DNA of 42,718 nucleotides, taken from positions 1 through 42,718 of the forward strand of contig CAMWRV010000021.1 in the NCBI GenBank assembly GCA_947176745.1, written 5' to 3'. Below are positions 9,724 to 19,445 of the stretch, one piece after another. Source of the stretch: an uncultured Muribaculaceae bacterium (GTDB taxonomy: Bacteria > Bacteroidota > Bacteroidia > Bacteroidales > Muribaculaceae). The notes beneath the pieces were generated by a model. That model ran no database searches and was not told the origin of the DNA. It saw nothing but the letters and a program-made list of their open reading frames with translations. A program made the position numbers and the translations under genes. The first letter of the stretch is position 1. Each line of letters starts with the position of its first letter.

Positions 9724-10881
9724 ATGAAACGGATAAAGAGATTTTTCTTTTATTTTTTGCCACTCCTGTCGGTGACCACAGGCTGTCGCGAGGACGAGCT
9801 TGTGGTTCCGACGGAGTATGACATCATCCCCGAATACCCGGCGGCCGACACACGCATCCGCGGCTTCTACCTGGTCAACGAGGGAAACATGGGGTCGAAC
9901 AAGTGTACGCTCGACTATTTCGACTACCTCACCGGGCTATATGCCCGCAATTTCTATGCCGAGCGCAATCCCGACGTAGTGAAGGAACTCGGCGACGTGG
10001 GCAACGACATCGGCATATACGGATCGAAGCTATATGTCGTTGTGAACTGCTCGCACAAGGTCGAGGTGATGGATGCCCGCAGCGGCATACGGCTCGGCCA
10101 GATCGACATACCCAACTGCCGCTATGTGAGGTTTCACCGTGGCAAGGCCTACGTCAGCAGCTATGTCGGCCCGGTGCTGATCGACGCCAACGCACCCAAG
10201 GGTGCCGTCTACGAGGTCGACACCACATCCCTTGCCGTGACACGCAAGGTCACCGTCGGATACCAGCCCGAGGAGATGGAGGTGGTCGACGACTATATGT
10301 ATGTGGCCAATTCGGGGGGATACCGCGCCCCGCAGTACGACAACACCGTGTCGGTAATCCAGATGATCGACTTCAAGCAGGTCAGGCAGATTCCCGTCGG
10401 CATAAACCTGCACCGCCTCCGCAAAGACAGCCACGGCCAGATATGGGTCAGCTCGCGCGGAGACTACCAGACAAGACCGTCGCGTCTCTACGTGCTCGCC
10501 AAGAAGAAGGGCTACAATACCATGGAGGTAACCGACACGATCGCAACGGCATGCTCAAACATGGCCATAAAAGGGGATTCGCTCTATTTCTATGCTACGG
10601 AGTGGAATAATTACACGGCCTCCAACACCGTCAGCTACGGAATCATCGATGTGCGCACCCATGAAATCGTATCGACCGGATTCATAACCGACGGCACAGA
10701 GAAGGAGATCACAATTCCATACGGAATAGCCATCCACCCCGAGACCGGCGACATATTCGTGACTGACGCAAAGAATTACGTATCGTCGGGCACGCTCTAC
10801 TGTTTCGACCGCGAAGGGCGGAAGAAGTGGAGCGTGCGAACCGGCGACATACCCGCCCACATAACATTCCTGCCCCGATGA
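9724..10881 (+). CDS. btuG: surface lipoprotein beta-propeller, BtuG family
   Basis: The 385-residue protein has a lipobox ending TTGC21, followed by RED, the acidic pattern that directs Bacteroidota lipoproteins to the cell surface. Residues about 45-385 are a YncE/DUF5074-like seven-bladed propeller (repeated IYGSKLYVV, VDDYMYVANSGG, YGIAIHPETGDIFVTDA units). In Bacteroides, BtuG lies next to BtuB, binds cobalamin very tightly and hands it to the barrel; gene order here is the same. It starts 18 bp after btuB with an AC-rich leader, and its stop overlaps the next ATG by 4 bp. The symbol rests on locus and domain, not on a search. Confidence 0.85.
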   Translation: MKRIKRFFFYFLPLLSVTTGCREDELVVPTEYDIIPEYPAADTRIRGFYLVNEGNMGSNKCTLDYFDYLTGLYARNFYAERNPDVVKELGDVGNDIGIYGSKLYVVVNCSHKVEVMDARSGIRLGQIDIPNCRYVRFHRGKAYVSSYVGPVLIDANAPKGAVYEVDTTSLAVTRKVTVGYQPEEMEVVDDYMYVANSGGYRAPQYDNTVSVIQMIDFKQVRQIPVGINLHRLRKDSHGQIWVSSRGDYQTRPSRLYVLAKKKGYNTMEVTDTIATACSNMAIKGDSLYFYATEWNNYTASNTVSYGIIDVRTHEIVSTGFITDGTEKEITIPYGIAIHPETGDIFVTDAKNYVSSGTLYCFDREGRKKWSVRTGDIPAHITFLPR

Positions 10882-12149
10882 GAACCGCCCGCATTATCAT
10901 CCCCGCATGTACGGCCGCCCTGCTGTCGGGCTGCACAGCCGACATTCCCACAGTGAGCCTCGGCATCGACGACACGTACTACATAAACCGCATGCAGAAG
11001 CTCGATCTGCACCCTGCACTGACCGGCAGCGCATACAGATGGACCGTGACCCGACCTGACGGAACAACGGAAACCGCAGCCGAGACACGCGACTTCATTT
11101 TCATCGACGCCGAGGAGGGACGCTATTCGCTGAAGTTCGAGATCATAGATCCCGACACCCCCTATGAACATGAGTTCACGGTCAATGTGCTTCACGAGGA
11201 GATAGAATACAGTCCCTACATAGCACGCGTCTATGAATACAACCCTGCCCCGGGCCAGTTCGTCAACAAGATGCCCGAATACGAGGAGGGAGACACATAT
11301 ACCGACATGACGCGCAAAGCCGAAGAATCCATATCAGGCACCAACGACATCATGATCACATTGGGTGGATATGGGGGTTACGTCACGTTCGGATTCGACC
11401 ACACGGTGATCAACATTCCGGGCGAAGCTGATTTCCGCATATGGGGGAACTGCTTCTACGAGCTTACCGATCCCGACCGCAAAGGGGGATCGGCCGAACC
11501 GGGCATAGTCATGGTGAGCTATGACACCAACTGCAACGGGCTGCCCGACGATGAATGGTACGAGCTTGCCGGCAGCGAATACCGGTCCGACGCCACACGC
11601 CACAATTATTCGCTGACCTACAGCCGCCCCGACCCTCAGCGGCAGATCGTGACCGACGAAGAGAACAGCATCGACGACCTCTACTACATCCGCTGGCACG
11701 ACAACGAGGGCACGGAGGGTTACATGCCGAAAAACGTGTTCCACACGCAAGACTACTATCCGCGCTGGGTCAGCGACGACTCCATCACATTCTCAGGCTC
11801 GCTTCTCGCGCCCAACGGGAAAGACATAAGCGGATACGGCACATACTACGTGCTCTACAGCTATCCGTGGGGATATGTCGACAACCACCCCAACGAGTAT
11901 GCCGACCTCAATTCGTTCGACATCGGCAATGCCGTTGACAACGAGGGAAAACCGGTAAGCCTCCCCGGCGCCGACTTCATTCGCGTCTACACGGGCGTGA
12001 ACCAGTATTGCGGCTGGCTCGGGGAGACCTCGACAGAATTGAGCCGCGCACAGGATCTGCACATACAGCTCCCCGGCGCCTTTCCCGACGATCCACTGCC
12101 CGGCAACTCCGGCTCCTCCCTGAAGCGGAATCATCACAAACAACCATAA
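10878..12149 (+). CDS. B12-locus surface lipoprotein with PKD-like N-terminus
   Basis: The 423-residue protein starts at an ATG overlapping the btuG stop; earlier in-frame codons lie inside btuG and are rejected. The lipobox is LLSGC19. Residues about 25-110 look like a PKD/Ig-like beta sandwich (YRWTVTRPDG, YSLKFEIIDPD). The remainder contains an EF-hand/dockerin-like loop DTNCNGLPDDEWYEL near residue 217 and many aromatic residues (YYVLYSYPWGYVDNHPNEYADL). Proteins of this kind are known from other Bacteroidota btuB-btuG loci and are predicted to be surface exposed, but their exact role is unclear to me. Calcium binding by the loop is inference. Unlike BtuG it has no strong acidic run after the Cys. 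Confidence 0.75.
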   Translation: MRTARIIIPACTAALLSGCTADIPTVSLGIDDTYYINRMQKLDLHPALTGSAYRWTVTRPDGTTETAAETRDFIFIDAEEGRYSLKFEIIDPDTPYEHEFTVNVLHEEIEYSPYIARVYEYNPAPGQFVNKMPEYEEGDTYTDMTRKAEESISGTNDIMITLGGYGGYVTFGFDHTVINIPGEADFRIWGNCFYELTDPDRKGGSAEPGIVMVSYDTNCNGLPDDEWYELAGSEYRSDATRHNYSLTYSRPDPQRQIVTDEENSIDDLYYIRWHDNEGTEGYMPKNVFHTQDYYPRWVSDDSITFSGSLLAPNGKDISGYGTYYVLYSYPWGYVDNHPNEYADLNSFDIGNAVDNEGKPVSLPGADFIRVYTGVNQYCGWLGETSTELSRAQDLHIQLPGAFPDDPLPGNSGSSLKRNHHKQP

Positions 12150-12155
12150 ACCATC

Positions 12156-14489
12156 ATGAAACAGACCTTGACACTGACCGCAGCTCTTGCGGCGGTCATG
12201 TCCGTATCGACATTGACAGCCTCAGCCTCGCCAGTCACGTCGATCGAGGACACCGAAATCCATGTGACAGTCAGCATGCCTCCGACTCCGATAGCCTCTC
12301 TTCTGAGATATCAGCCGGCAGACGCGCACGACGCACTCTTCGACCTCGAAGAACTAATTGTCACCACTCCCGACAAGTATATCATCGATACCGAGGCGGG
12401 AACAATCGAGATTCTTGAGGGAGCGGAAGACGCCATCTATACCGTATATCCGAGAGGCGACCGGTCCGTGTCGGGACTTCTCGGCTTCACCATAACACGC
12501 AACGCCGTGACCGACGTGCGCCTCAGCGGCATCGAAGGAGACGAGATCGCACTCGAACTCCACGACATTCTCGCGCTACGCACGGAGACAACCCCGGCCG
12601 ACGCCGAAAACAAGTCCGTGTCGTTCAGGCTTGAGAACGCATCGGCCGACGGCATGGCCACCACCTACACCGTCGGCGGATCGGAAAAATTCACCGAGCT
12701 TGTCACCTACCACGCCGGCACGTTCGACCTTGTACTCACCTCAGTGGCCAATCCGGCGGTCACCCGCACGTATCATGTCTCGGTCAGCGATCTTCTCCCC
12801 GACGAAACCTCAGGCAACCATACTGACGGCACATTCTGGCTGAACGAGGAATGGTTCACCCACAAGAACGGCTCTGTGACATACCTAAGGACTCCGCTCC
12901 CGGAGGATGAGAACGACATCGTATATCATGCCTACTCGCGACAGAATGAAGACGCCTGCTTCGGCGCGACCTCGCAATACGGCATGATATACGCCGACAA
13001 ACTGTTTGTCATGTCAAAGCAGGAGAACGACAAAGGCGATATCCGCTCCAACGGCGGCGGGCGGCTTGTCGTGGCCGACGCCCGGACACTGCGCCGTCTC
13101 GCCTCTTTCGACGAAATCGGAGGCGACGGGCGCGCGTGTGTCGGCGCGGGAGCCGGAAAAGCCTATATCGGCACCCACTCGGGCATCCGCGTGCTGACAT
13201 GGGATGACGATAGTTTCACCCTGTCTGACACCGACATTCCGGGCATCAGCAACGACACCGAGGGGGGAGGCTCCGACATCGGCGGCAACCAACAGCTCTA
13301 CAACAAGCAGATCGGCGACATGGTCCGCGCCGGCCGGTATGTCTACGCCCTGCAGCAGGGAACCGGAGTCCACGTCATCGACACGGAAACCGACATGGCC
13401 GTCCGCACCATACCCGACACCGGAGTGCAGGGAATAACCCAGACAGCCGACGGCCACGTGTGGTACGCATCGACTATGAACGCTCCGAAAAACCGCTCCA
13501 TCCTGACTGAAATAGATCCTGACACCACAGAAAAGATCCGCGAGACTGAAGTGCCCGGAAGCATCGGGTGCAGCTGGGGATCGTGGAGATCGACCAATTT
13601 CTTCGCATCGACCGCCGGGAACATGCTTTTCTGGAACGGCGGAGCATCCGACATCACATCAAGCGGAGGCACCCTCTACAGATGGGACACCGAAGGCGAT
13701 CCGTCGGATCTGGAGCCGTTCTACGTCTTCCCCCGCACCGAGGGACTGTTTCCGGGAGTCTACCGGCAGATCTACGCCACCATGCGCCACGACAGCCGCA
13801 CCAATGCCATTCTTTTCGCCACCACCACCGCTCCGAGCGGAAATTACCGCTACAACTGGCTCAACTTCATCGACGCTGAATCTGGCGAACTCCTTTCGGA
13901 AATCAGACTCAGAGACTACTACTGGTTTCCGTCGATACCGATTTTCCCCGACGCTTACGCACCGGAATTCATCGACATCGCCCCCCTGTCGCTTGAAAGC
14001 GACGATGACGCCGCCACTCTCACACTCCGCGATCTTGCCTTCGACAACGACAATATCGGCTACAACATCTGCGTGACACGCGCACAGGATGCGGAAGAGC
14101 GATCCGGCGCGGCACTTGACGAGATTGCCGAAGTATCGGAAGAAAACGGCATCCTTACGCTCCGTCCGAGAAAACCGGGCAACGCCGCCCTCGCTCTTCG
14201 CGCCGAATCAAACGGCCGCGAGACCTACGCCTACATTCCGGTCAGCGTGTCGGTCAACTGCGATGTCTCCGGCTTCCCATCCGCCACAAAGACAATATCC
14301 GTTTCCGCAGGCAAAGCCCGTCTGCGCGGTTTCGACGGCGAGACATTCACAGTGACCGATGCATCAGGGCGAGTAGTATCATCATTCCGCGCGATCGGAG
14401 ACGACTGCACGGTCACTCTCATGCTCGACCGCGGAATCCACATCATGACAGACTCAGAGAACAGACATTCCATAAAATTCACGATATGA
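12156..14489 (+). CDS. secreted BtuG-like (DUF5074) propeller protein with accessory Ig-like domains
   Basis: The 777-residue protein has a signal peptide with no lipobox. Residues about 25-215 form an N-terminal beta-rich region of DUF5074 proteins. Residues about 220-600 are a propeller clearly related to the protein at 19503: both have the pattern SQYG/NQYG ... SKQEND/AKQEKD ... GGRxxVADA ... YxWFPSIPxF. An Ig-like region follows (about 610-710), then a weak sorting-tail-like end (VTDASGRVV ... KFTI). Its first 11 residues are identical to those of BtuB. It lies six bases after the upstream lipoprotein and overlaps the next gene by 4 bp, so it belongs to the riboswitch operon. Cobalamin or cobamide binding is inferred from family and locus. 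Confidence 0.75.
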   Translation: MKQTLTLTAALAAVMSVSTLTASASPVTSIEDTEIHVTVSMPPTPIASLLRYQPADAHDALFDLEELIVTTPDKYIIDTEAGTIEILEGAEDAIYTVYPRGDRSVSGLLGFTITRNAVTDVRLSGIEGDEIALELHDILALRTETTPADAENKSVSFRLENASADGMATTYTVGGSEKFTELVTYHAGTFDLVLTSVANPAVTRTYHVSVSDLLPDETSGNHTDGTFWLNEEWFTHKNGSVTYLRTPLPEDENDIVYHAYSRQNEDACFGATSQYGMIYADKLFVMSKQENDKGDIRSNGGGRLVVADARTLRRLASFDEIGGDGRACVGAGAGKAYIGTHSGIRVLTWDDDSFTLSDTDIPGISNDTEGGGSDIGGNQQLYNKQIGDMVRAGRYVYALQQGTGVHVIDTETDMAVRTIPDTGVQGITQTADGHVWYASTMNAPKNRSILTEIDPDTTEKIRETEVPGSIGCSWGSWRSTNFFASTAGNMLFWNGGASDITSSGGTLYRWDTEGDPSDLEPFYVFPRTEGLFPGVYRQIYATMRHDSRTNAILFATTTAPSGNYRYNWLNFIDAESGELLSEIRLRDYYWFPSIPIFPDAYAPEFIDIAPLSLESDDDAATLTLRDLAFDNDNIGYNICVTRAQDAEERSGAALDEIAEVSEENGILTLRPRKPGNAALALRAESNGRETYAYIPVSVSVNCDVSGFPSATKTISVSAGKARLRGFDGETFTVTDASGRVVSSFRAIGDDCTVTLMLDRGIHIMTDSENRHSIKFTI

Positions 14490-15523
14490 ACACAAAACTG
14501 ATTTTCACAATTCCGGCTGCCGTCATAGCCCTGTCGGCAGGGGCATTCAATCTCGACTGGAACCGGATAGAGTTCTGGACGGGAGAGGGATCGTGCCGCT
14601 CCGCCCTTGTGGTGCAGTTTCAGGACAACGGCCCGAAGGAGGCTTATGTGTGGGGATTCAGATGGAACCCCGCCGATTATGAAGGAGGACAGCCCTCGGG
14701 TGAGGATATGTTCCGCGCTATTGCTGCGGCCAACGACGATATCCTTCTCTTCACACAATACACAGGCTGGATGGGGAGCACGGTCGACGGCATCGGATTC
14801 CAGTTCCCGGGCAATGAGAAAGTGGTCCGGCAGATTGAATACGATTTCGACGGCGCCAGCTCGGATCCGCGTGTCAGCTTCGACTATTTCACACCCAACG
14901 AACTGATGGGGCAGACAAAGGCTCCGGGCATGTTCACCCCCGTATACTGCCGGCGCGCCATTCAGGAAGCGGAGGCAACCAACATCATCGAACATCCGAT
15001 CAATGCGCTCGAATACGGCTATCCCGCCTACGACTACGACTGGTGGCAGCCCGGCAGCCCTCTCGACAACACCCGTCAGCGCTGGAACGCCGGGTGGTAT
15101 GACGGCTACTGGAGCTATTGGACCGGAGGCACGGATTCCGAGGAACTGAGTTATTCAGGACTCGGTTATTCATCAAGAAAACTGTCTGACGGTCAGGTTG
15201 ACGCATGGAAATACGCGCTTCTCGACGGCCCGGTCGTCTTCATGCCCGGCAGAGAAGGACGCCAGAATCTCCCTCCGCGGAGAATCGACGGCGAGACCGG
15301 AGCGTCCGAGCAATGGCACGATCTCAGCTACTCGCATCTCTACAACGAGACATCTGTCGGCAGCCCGGAAGCCCGTACTGACATCAACGCGGAAATATAC
15401 ACGCTGCATGGCACAAGAATCGGTTCGACAGCTGTGGAAGATCTCGCCCGGACCGTTGACGCCCTGCCTCACGGATGCTACGTGATCAGACAGGGAAACA
15501 AATCGACAAAACTCATAAAATAA
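14486..15523 (+). CDS. secreted Trp-rich B12-locus protein (candidate BtuH-type)
   Basis: The 345-residue protein has a signal peptide (1-20, ending AGAF) and no lipobox. The mature part begins with EFWTGEGSCRSALVVQF and VWGFRWNP, followed by GWYDGYWSYWTGG and SYSGLGYSSRKLSDGQVDAW. The same blocks occur in the N-terminus of the next protein, so they define one domain of about 240 residues. It ends in a sorting-like tail (EIYTLHGTRI ... HGCYVIRQGNKSTKLIK). BtuH, a second type of B12-binding surface protein, is known from Bacteroides btu loci; I infer a possible match from locus and pattern only. Three 15-bp repeats follow its stop. Confidence 0.65.
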   Translation: MNTKLIFTIPAAVIALSAGAFNLDWNRIEFWTGEGSCRSALVVQFQDNGPKEAYVWGFRWNPADYEGGQPSGEDMFRAIAAANDDILLFTQYTGWMGSTVDGIGFQFPGNEKVVRQIEYDFDGASSDPRVSFDYFTPNELMGQTKAPGMFTPVYCRRAIQEAEATNIIEHPINALEYGYPAYDYDWWQPGSPLDNTRQRWNAGWYDGYWSYWTGGTDSEELSYSGLGYSSRKLSDGQVDAWKYALLDGPVVFMPGREGRQNLPPRRIDGETGASEQWHDLSYSHLYNETSVGSPEARTDINAEIYTLHGTRIGSTAVEDLARTVDALPHGCYVIRQGNKSTKLIK

Positions 15524-15564
15524 ACACAACAACCATAAACACAACAACCATAAACACAACAACT
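15520..15564 (+). repeat. three tandem 15-bp repeats at a gene junction
   Basis: ATAAACACAACAACC is repeated at 15520-15534 and 15535-15549, with a third copy at 15550-15564 that differs in its last base. The first copy contains the TAA stop of the upstream gene and the array ends 9 bp before the next ATG. It is AC-rich and unstructured, like other leaders here. Confidence 0.9.
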
Positions 15565-15573
15565 GACAAAACA

Positions 15574-18500
15574 ATGAAGACACGCTTATTGGCCGGCATT
15601 GCCCTCATGGCGCTTGCAGCCGGCTCTCAGCTTGCGGCCAGACGCATTCCCGCCAGAGTGCAGGGCACGGACTATGCCGCCACACTCCCTGCCGACGGAC
15701 GCCAGAAAGCATCCGACTGGGAATGGGATCCCAACCCTGACGCTCCGGCACTTCCGATGAATGAATTCACATTCGACGACATCGAGAACTGGACCGGAAC
15801 GGGCGAGAACAAGGCTGCCCTCGTGATCCAGTGGAACGACCCCCGCGAGACTCACGCCATAGTTTTCGGCTACCGCTGGGACGGCCTGGCCACCGGAACT
15901 GACATGATAAAGGCCGTGGTCAAGAACAATCCGCGACTGTACACTCTGATGCAGTATACAAATGTATCCTCTCCCACCGACCCGCTCGGCGGATATACTA
16001 TCAACGGATTCGGGTGGGACGCAGACAATGACGGCGACATCGCACTCGTTGACACAAAAGATGGTGAGATCTACACCTCGGAAGATGGCTTTTTCGAGCA
16101 TCCGAGAGGATATGTGCCCGGATCCGGAGGCAGTTCTGATTATGACTACGACGACTGGCTGGCTCTCGACGAGGACGATTACTGGGGAGCCGGATGGTTT
16201 CTGAGTTACTGGAGCTATTGGGTCGGTCCGCTCGGTGAGACTCTCCTTTATTCAAACTGGGGAGCGTCAGGACGCGTGCTTGAAGACGGTGCGTGCGACG
16301 GATGGAATTTCTCCCTCAACATGTACCCCAGCGACTGGAAGGAATTCAAATCCGCGCCATCACTTATACCTGAAGGAGCGAAGACCGAATTTGCTGTCGG
16401 CGACCTTTTCTATAAGCTCATAGACTTTTCGAAAGGTACCGTCAAAGTTGTCAACCCCTCTGTGCTGACCACTATCGAAAAGGCGGCCTACAGGGATTTC
16501 GACAACGCCGACATCGTGATTCCCTCCACTTTCAGCGAAGGGGAACAGACCTACACGGTAATCGAGATAGACGACGAAGCATTCGCCGATGTCGCGGGTA
16601 TTGTCTCGGTCACAATACCGGCATCAGTCAGCAAGATCGGAGCCCGCGCATTCTTATGGAATGAAGGTCTTGTGGAAATAAAGGGCGCCGACGGTACTGA
16701 CCTTGACAAAACGTTGACAAGCATAGGTGAAGAAGCCTTCAAAGGCTGCGTGTCGCTGCGCTCACTGGTTCTGCCGGAGGCCATGCGCGTCATTCCTAAA
16801 GGTGCATACATGTATTCTCCTCTCGCCGACAACCTGACCGTTCCGTCGACAGTCGAGGAAATATCCGATGAGGCTTTCGCATACACTCAGATAAAGGATA
16901 TATACATCCCGGCCTCAGTCAGAAAGATTGGAAACAAGGCATTCTACGGCAAACTTGTCTCGTCGGTAAAGTCGGACTCCTTCTACCCTGCTGAACTTGA
17001 CACCGAGGCATTCCTCGACAACATCTACTCATCGGCTACCCTTACTGTACCCGACGGTTTCACCGGCACGTATGCGGAAGCCGCCGGCTGGAAACGGTTC
17101 TCACGCACTGACGTGATGACTGTCGCGGTCAACACCGGCGATACGTTCTCCCTTGACGGGGTGACATACAATGTGACCGACACATCGGAAGAATCACCCT
17201 CGCTCAAGGTATCGTATGCGAAAGTCGACGGCAAACCTGACCGCACGAAGATAGCGGCAGCCAACAAGGCCGCATATACGGGAGCTGTAACGGTGCCTGA
17301 AAAAATCCGCCTCATGGGTCGCGATTACAAGGTGACTGCCATCAATGACTCGGCATTCTACGGCGCATCCGAGATGACCTCGCTCTCAATCTCCGCGAAG
17401 GTCGAGACGATCGGAGCACACACCTTTTATGACTGCACAAAGCTCGCCGAGGTCACACTCCCCTCGACAGTAAAGGAACTCGGCACATATGCATTCTCAT
17501 ATTCAGGCATAAAATCGATCATTCTTCCCGAAGGAACAGAGAGACTCGGCGACCGCGTCTTCTTCCAGTGCTCCGCATTGGAATCTGTCAACATTCCTGA
17601 ATCTCTGACAGCCATTCCTTCTTATTGCTTCTCCTACTGCAAGTCGTTGGAAAGCCTTGTCTTCGGCGACAATATAAAGGAATTCGGAACTTATGCCATG
17701 CAGAACTGCTCAAGCCTGACAAGCGTAACTCTTCCCGAATCACTCAAATCTATTTCTACCGGCATGTTCTCCTCATGCGCCTCTCTGGAGACTGCCGCGA
17801 TACCGGCATCGGTAACTGAAATCGGCAACACTGCATTCTCCGGATGCTCAAGTCTCGTGTTGACACTGCATGAAGGCATCACCACAATCGGCACAGAGGC
17901 GTTCAAAGGTATCGCCAACACTTCGTTCAGGCTTCCCGAAACGGTGACAGCCGTCAGCAACGGCCTCTTCAACGGCTGCCCCAATCTGACCGACCTCACA
18001 ATAGGAACCGGAGTAAAGTCAATCGGATCAAGCGCATTCGCCAACTGCAAAATGCTCGAAAACCTGACAGTATCCGATTCCTCCGAAGGGGATGACTCAC
18101 GCGAACGCCTGTCCGCTTCGGGAATCTCATTCCCCGCATCACTCACGTCGATCGGTAACTACGCTTTCCAGAACTGTGCAGCCATCAGGTCTGTCATAAT
18201 CCCCGAAACAGTTACAAGCCTCGGCACTTACGTGTTCCAGGGATCAGGAATCACCGAGGCGGAACTTCCCAATTCGATCACAACCGGGCCTTCGAGCCTG
18301 TTCTATTCCTGCGCGAACCTCAAGAAAGTGACTCTCGGCAACAGCATGAAGTCGATCGGTCAGAACATGTTCCGTGACTGCACGGCTCTTGAGACAATCT
18401 CTGTCAAGGATGAGGAGGAGACTCCTGATACTCCGGCAATCAATCTGCCCGCGACTCTGACAACCATCGGCACATGGGCTTTCACAAACTGCAAAAACAT

Positions 18501-19422
18501 GACCTCGATCGTCATTCCTGACGGCGTCACATCTATCGGTGCGAACGATTTCGACGGCTGCTCGGCTCTTGCCTCGGTGACTCTCCCCGCCAGACTGACT
18601 TCGATCGGCAACTATGCGTTCCGCAACACCGCCATTACCGAACTGACACTTCCGGCTACCACCGGCGACATGGCGTACACATCAGACATCCTTTACGGAT
18701 GCCCCGAAGGTACAAAAGTCTATGTCTGCAACACCGGGACTCCCAAAAAGGCAGGCTCGAATCTCTGGCGTATCGCCACTGGAAAATATGCCGATATAAT
18801 AGTGGCCGCCGGAAAGAAATCCGATTATATGGCAGCCGCAGGCTGGAAAAGCTCCGTGATCTCGGAAGTGATGCCCGACGGAATTGAATGCGAATACACC
18901 GTTGACGACAACGGCTCGGATGACGTGGAGATCAGAGTCGAGGCCGGTTTCACATATGAGACAGAACTGCCCGCAATGTTCCGCGAAGCCAACGATTCCT
19001 GCCTCTTCACAGACCAGGCCGAATTCAATGTGCTCTACCGTGAGGCGACGACAACGGAAGATACTCCTGAAAGCATAGCTGAGGAGGGAGACGACGCCGG
19101 CATTTCCGGGTTCACCTCCACTCCCCTCTCGCTTGACACCGAAGGGACAGGCTCATTCTTCATGACTCGCCCCGGGAAGACCACAGCCTATGATGTCATG
19201 CTCTCCGCCGCGACAGGAGAGACAACCGTGACAGGAACTCCCGGAACGGTCACGCTCACCGGCAAAATTGAGACAGGCATGACTGTTGTGACTGACGGTT
19301 GCGACGCAGAGACAGAGATCTATACTCTTGACGGCGTCAGAGTAAACGGAAACAGCGGACTCCAACCCGGAATCTACGTAACCGTGCGACATGGAAAGAG
19401 CGACAAAATCATAGTAAAGTAA
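15574..19422 (+). CDS. secreted fusion of the B12-locus Trp-rich domain with BspA-type leucine-rich repeats
   Basis: The 1282-residue protein starts at ATG 15574, which gives a signal peptide (MKTRLLAGIALMALAAGSQLAA); earlier in-frame codons cross the previous gene's end and the tandem repeats. Residues about 60-255 repeat the domain of the preceding gene (NWTGTGENKAALVIQW, FGYRWDG, SYWSYWVGP, NWGASGRVLEDGACDGW). Two blocks of about 23-residue BspA/LRR_5 repeats follow, roughly 300-505 and 563-1085, with the recurring pattern IPxSVxxIGxxAFxxCxxL; each block closes with the YAEAAGWKRF/YMAAAGWKSS cap seen in BspA proteins. The end (EIYTLDGVRVN ... GIYVTVRHGKSDKIIVK) is a sorting tail. BspA repeats usually mediate adhesion; their role in a B12 locus is unknown. 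Confidence 0.75.
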   Translation: MKTRLLAGIALMALAAGSQLAARRIPARVQGTDYAATLPADGRQKASDWEWDPNPDAPALPMNEFTFDDIENWTGTGENKAALVIQWNDPRETHAIVFGYRWDGLATGTDMIKAVVKNNPRLYTLMQYTNVSSPTDPLGGYTINGFGWDADNDGDIALVDTKDGEIYTSEDGFFEHPRGYVPGSGGSSDYDYDDWLALDEDDYWGAGWFLSYWSYWVGPLGETLLYSNWGASGRVLEDGACDGWNFSLNMYPSDWKEFKSAPSLIPEGAKTEFAVGDLFYKLIDFSKGTVKVVNPSVLTTIEKAAYRDFDNADIVIPSTFSEGEQTYTVIEIDDEAFADVAGIVSVTIPASVSKIGARAFLWNEGLVEIKGADGTDLDKTLTSIGEEAFKGCVSLRSLVLPEAMRVIPKGAYMYSPLADNLTVPSTVEEISDEAFAYTQIKDIYIPASVRKIGNKAFYGKLVSSVKSDSFYPAELDTEAFLDNIYSSATLTVPDGFTGTYAEAAGWKRFSRTDVMTVAVNTGDTFSLDGVTYNVTDTSEESPSLKVSYAKVDGKPDRTKIAAANKAAYTGAVTVPEKIRLMGRDYKVTAINDSAFYGASEMTSLSISAKVETIGAHTFYDCTKLAEVTLPSTVKELGTYAFSYSGIKSIILPEGTERLGDRVFFQCSALESVNIPESLTAIPSYCFSYCKSLESLVFGDNIKEFGTYAMQNCSSLTSVTLPESLKSISTGMFSSCASLETAAIPASVTEIGNTAFSGCSSLVLTLHEGITTIGTEAFKGIANTSFRLPETVTAVSNGLFNGCPNLTDLTIGTGVKSIGSSAFANCKMLENLTVSDSSEGDDSRERLSASGISFPASLTSIGNYAFQNCAAIRSVIIPETVTSLGTYVFQGSGITEAELPNSITTGPSSLFYSCANLKKVTLGNSMKSIGQNMFRDCTALETISVKDEEETPDTPAINLPATLTTIGTWAFTNCKNMTSIVIPDGVTSIGANDFDGCSALASVTLPARLTSIGNYAFRNTAITELTLPATTGDMAYTSDILYGCPEGTKVYVCNTGTPKKAGSNLWRIATGKYADIIVAAGKKSDYMAAAGWKSSVISEVMPDGIECEYTVDDNGSDDVEIRVEAGFTYETELPAMFREANDSCLFTDQAEFNVLYREATTTEDTPESIAEEGDDAGISGFTSTPLSLDTEGTGSFFMTRPGKTTAYDVMLSAATGETTVTGTPGTVTLTGKIETGMTVVTDGCDAETEIYTLDGVRVNGNSGLQPGIYVTVRHGKSDKIIVK

Positions 19423-19445
19423 CATATACCATAGTGATTACCGCC

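Noticed and set aside
15475-15573. 5' extension of the LRR fusion gene
   Set aside because: It overlaps the previous gene and translates the 15-bp repeats; the signal peptide starts at 15574.
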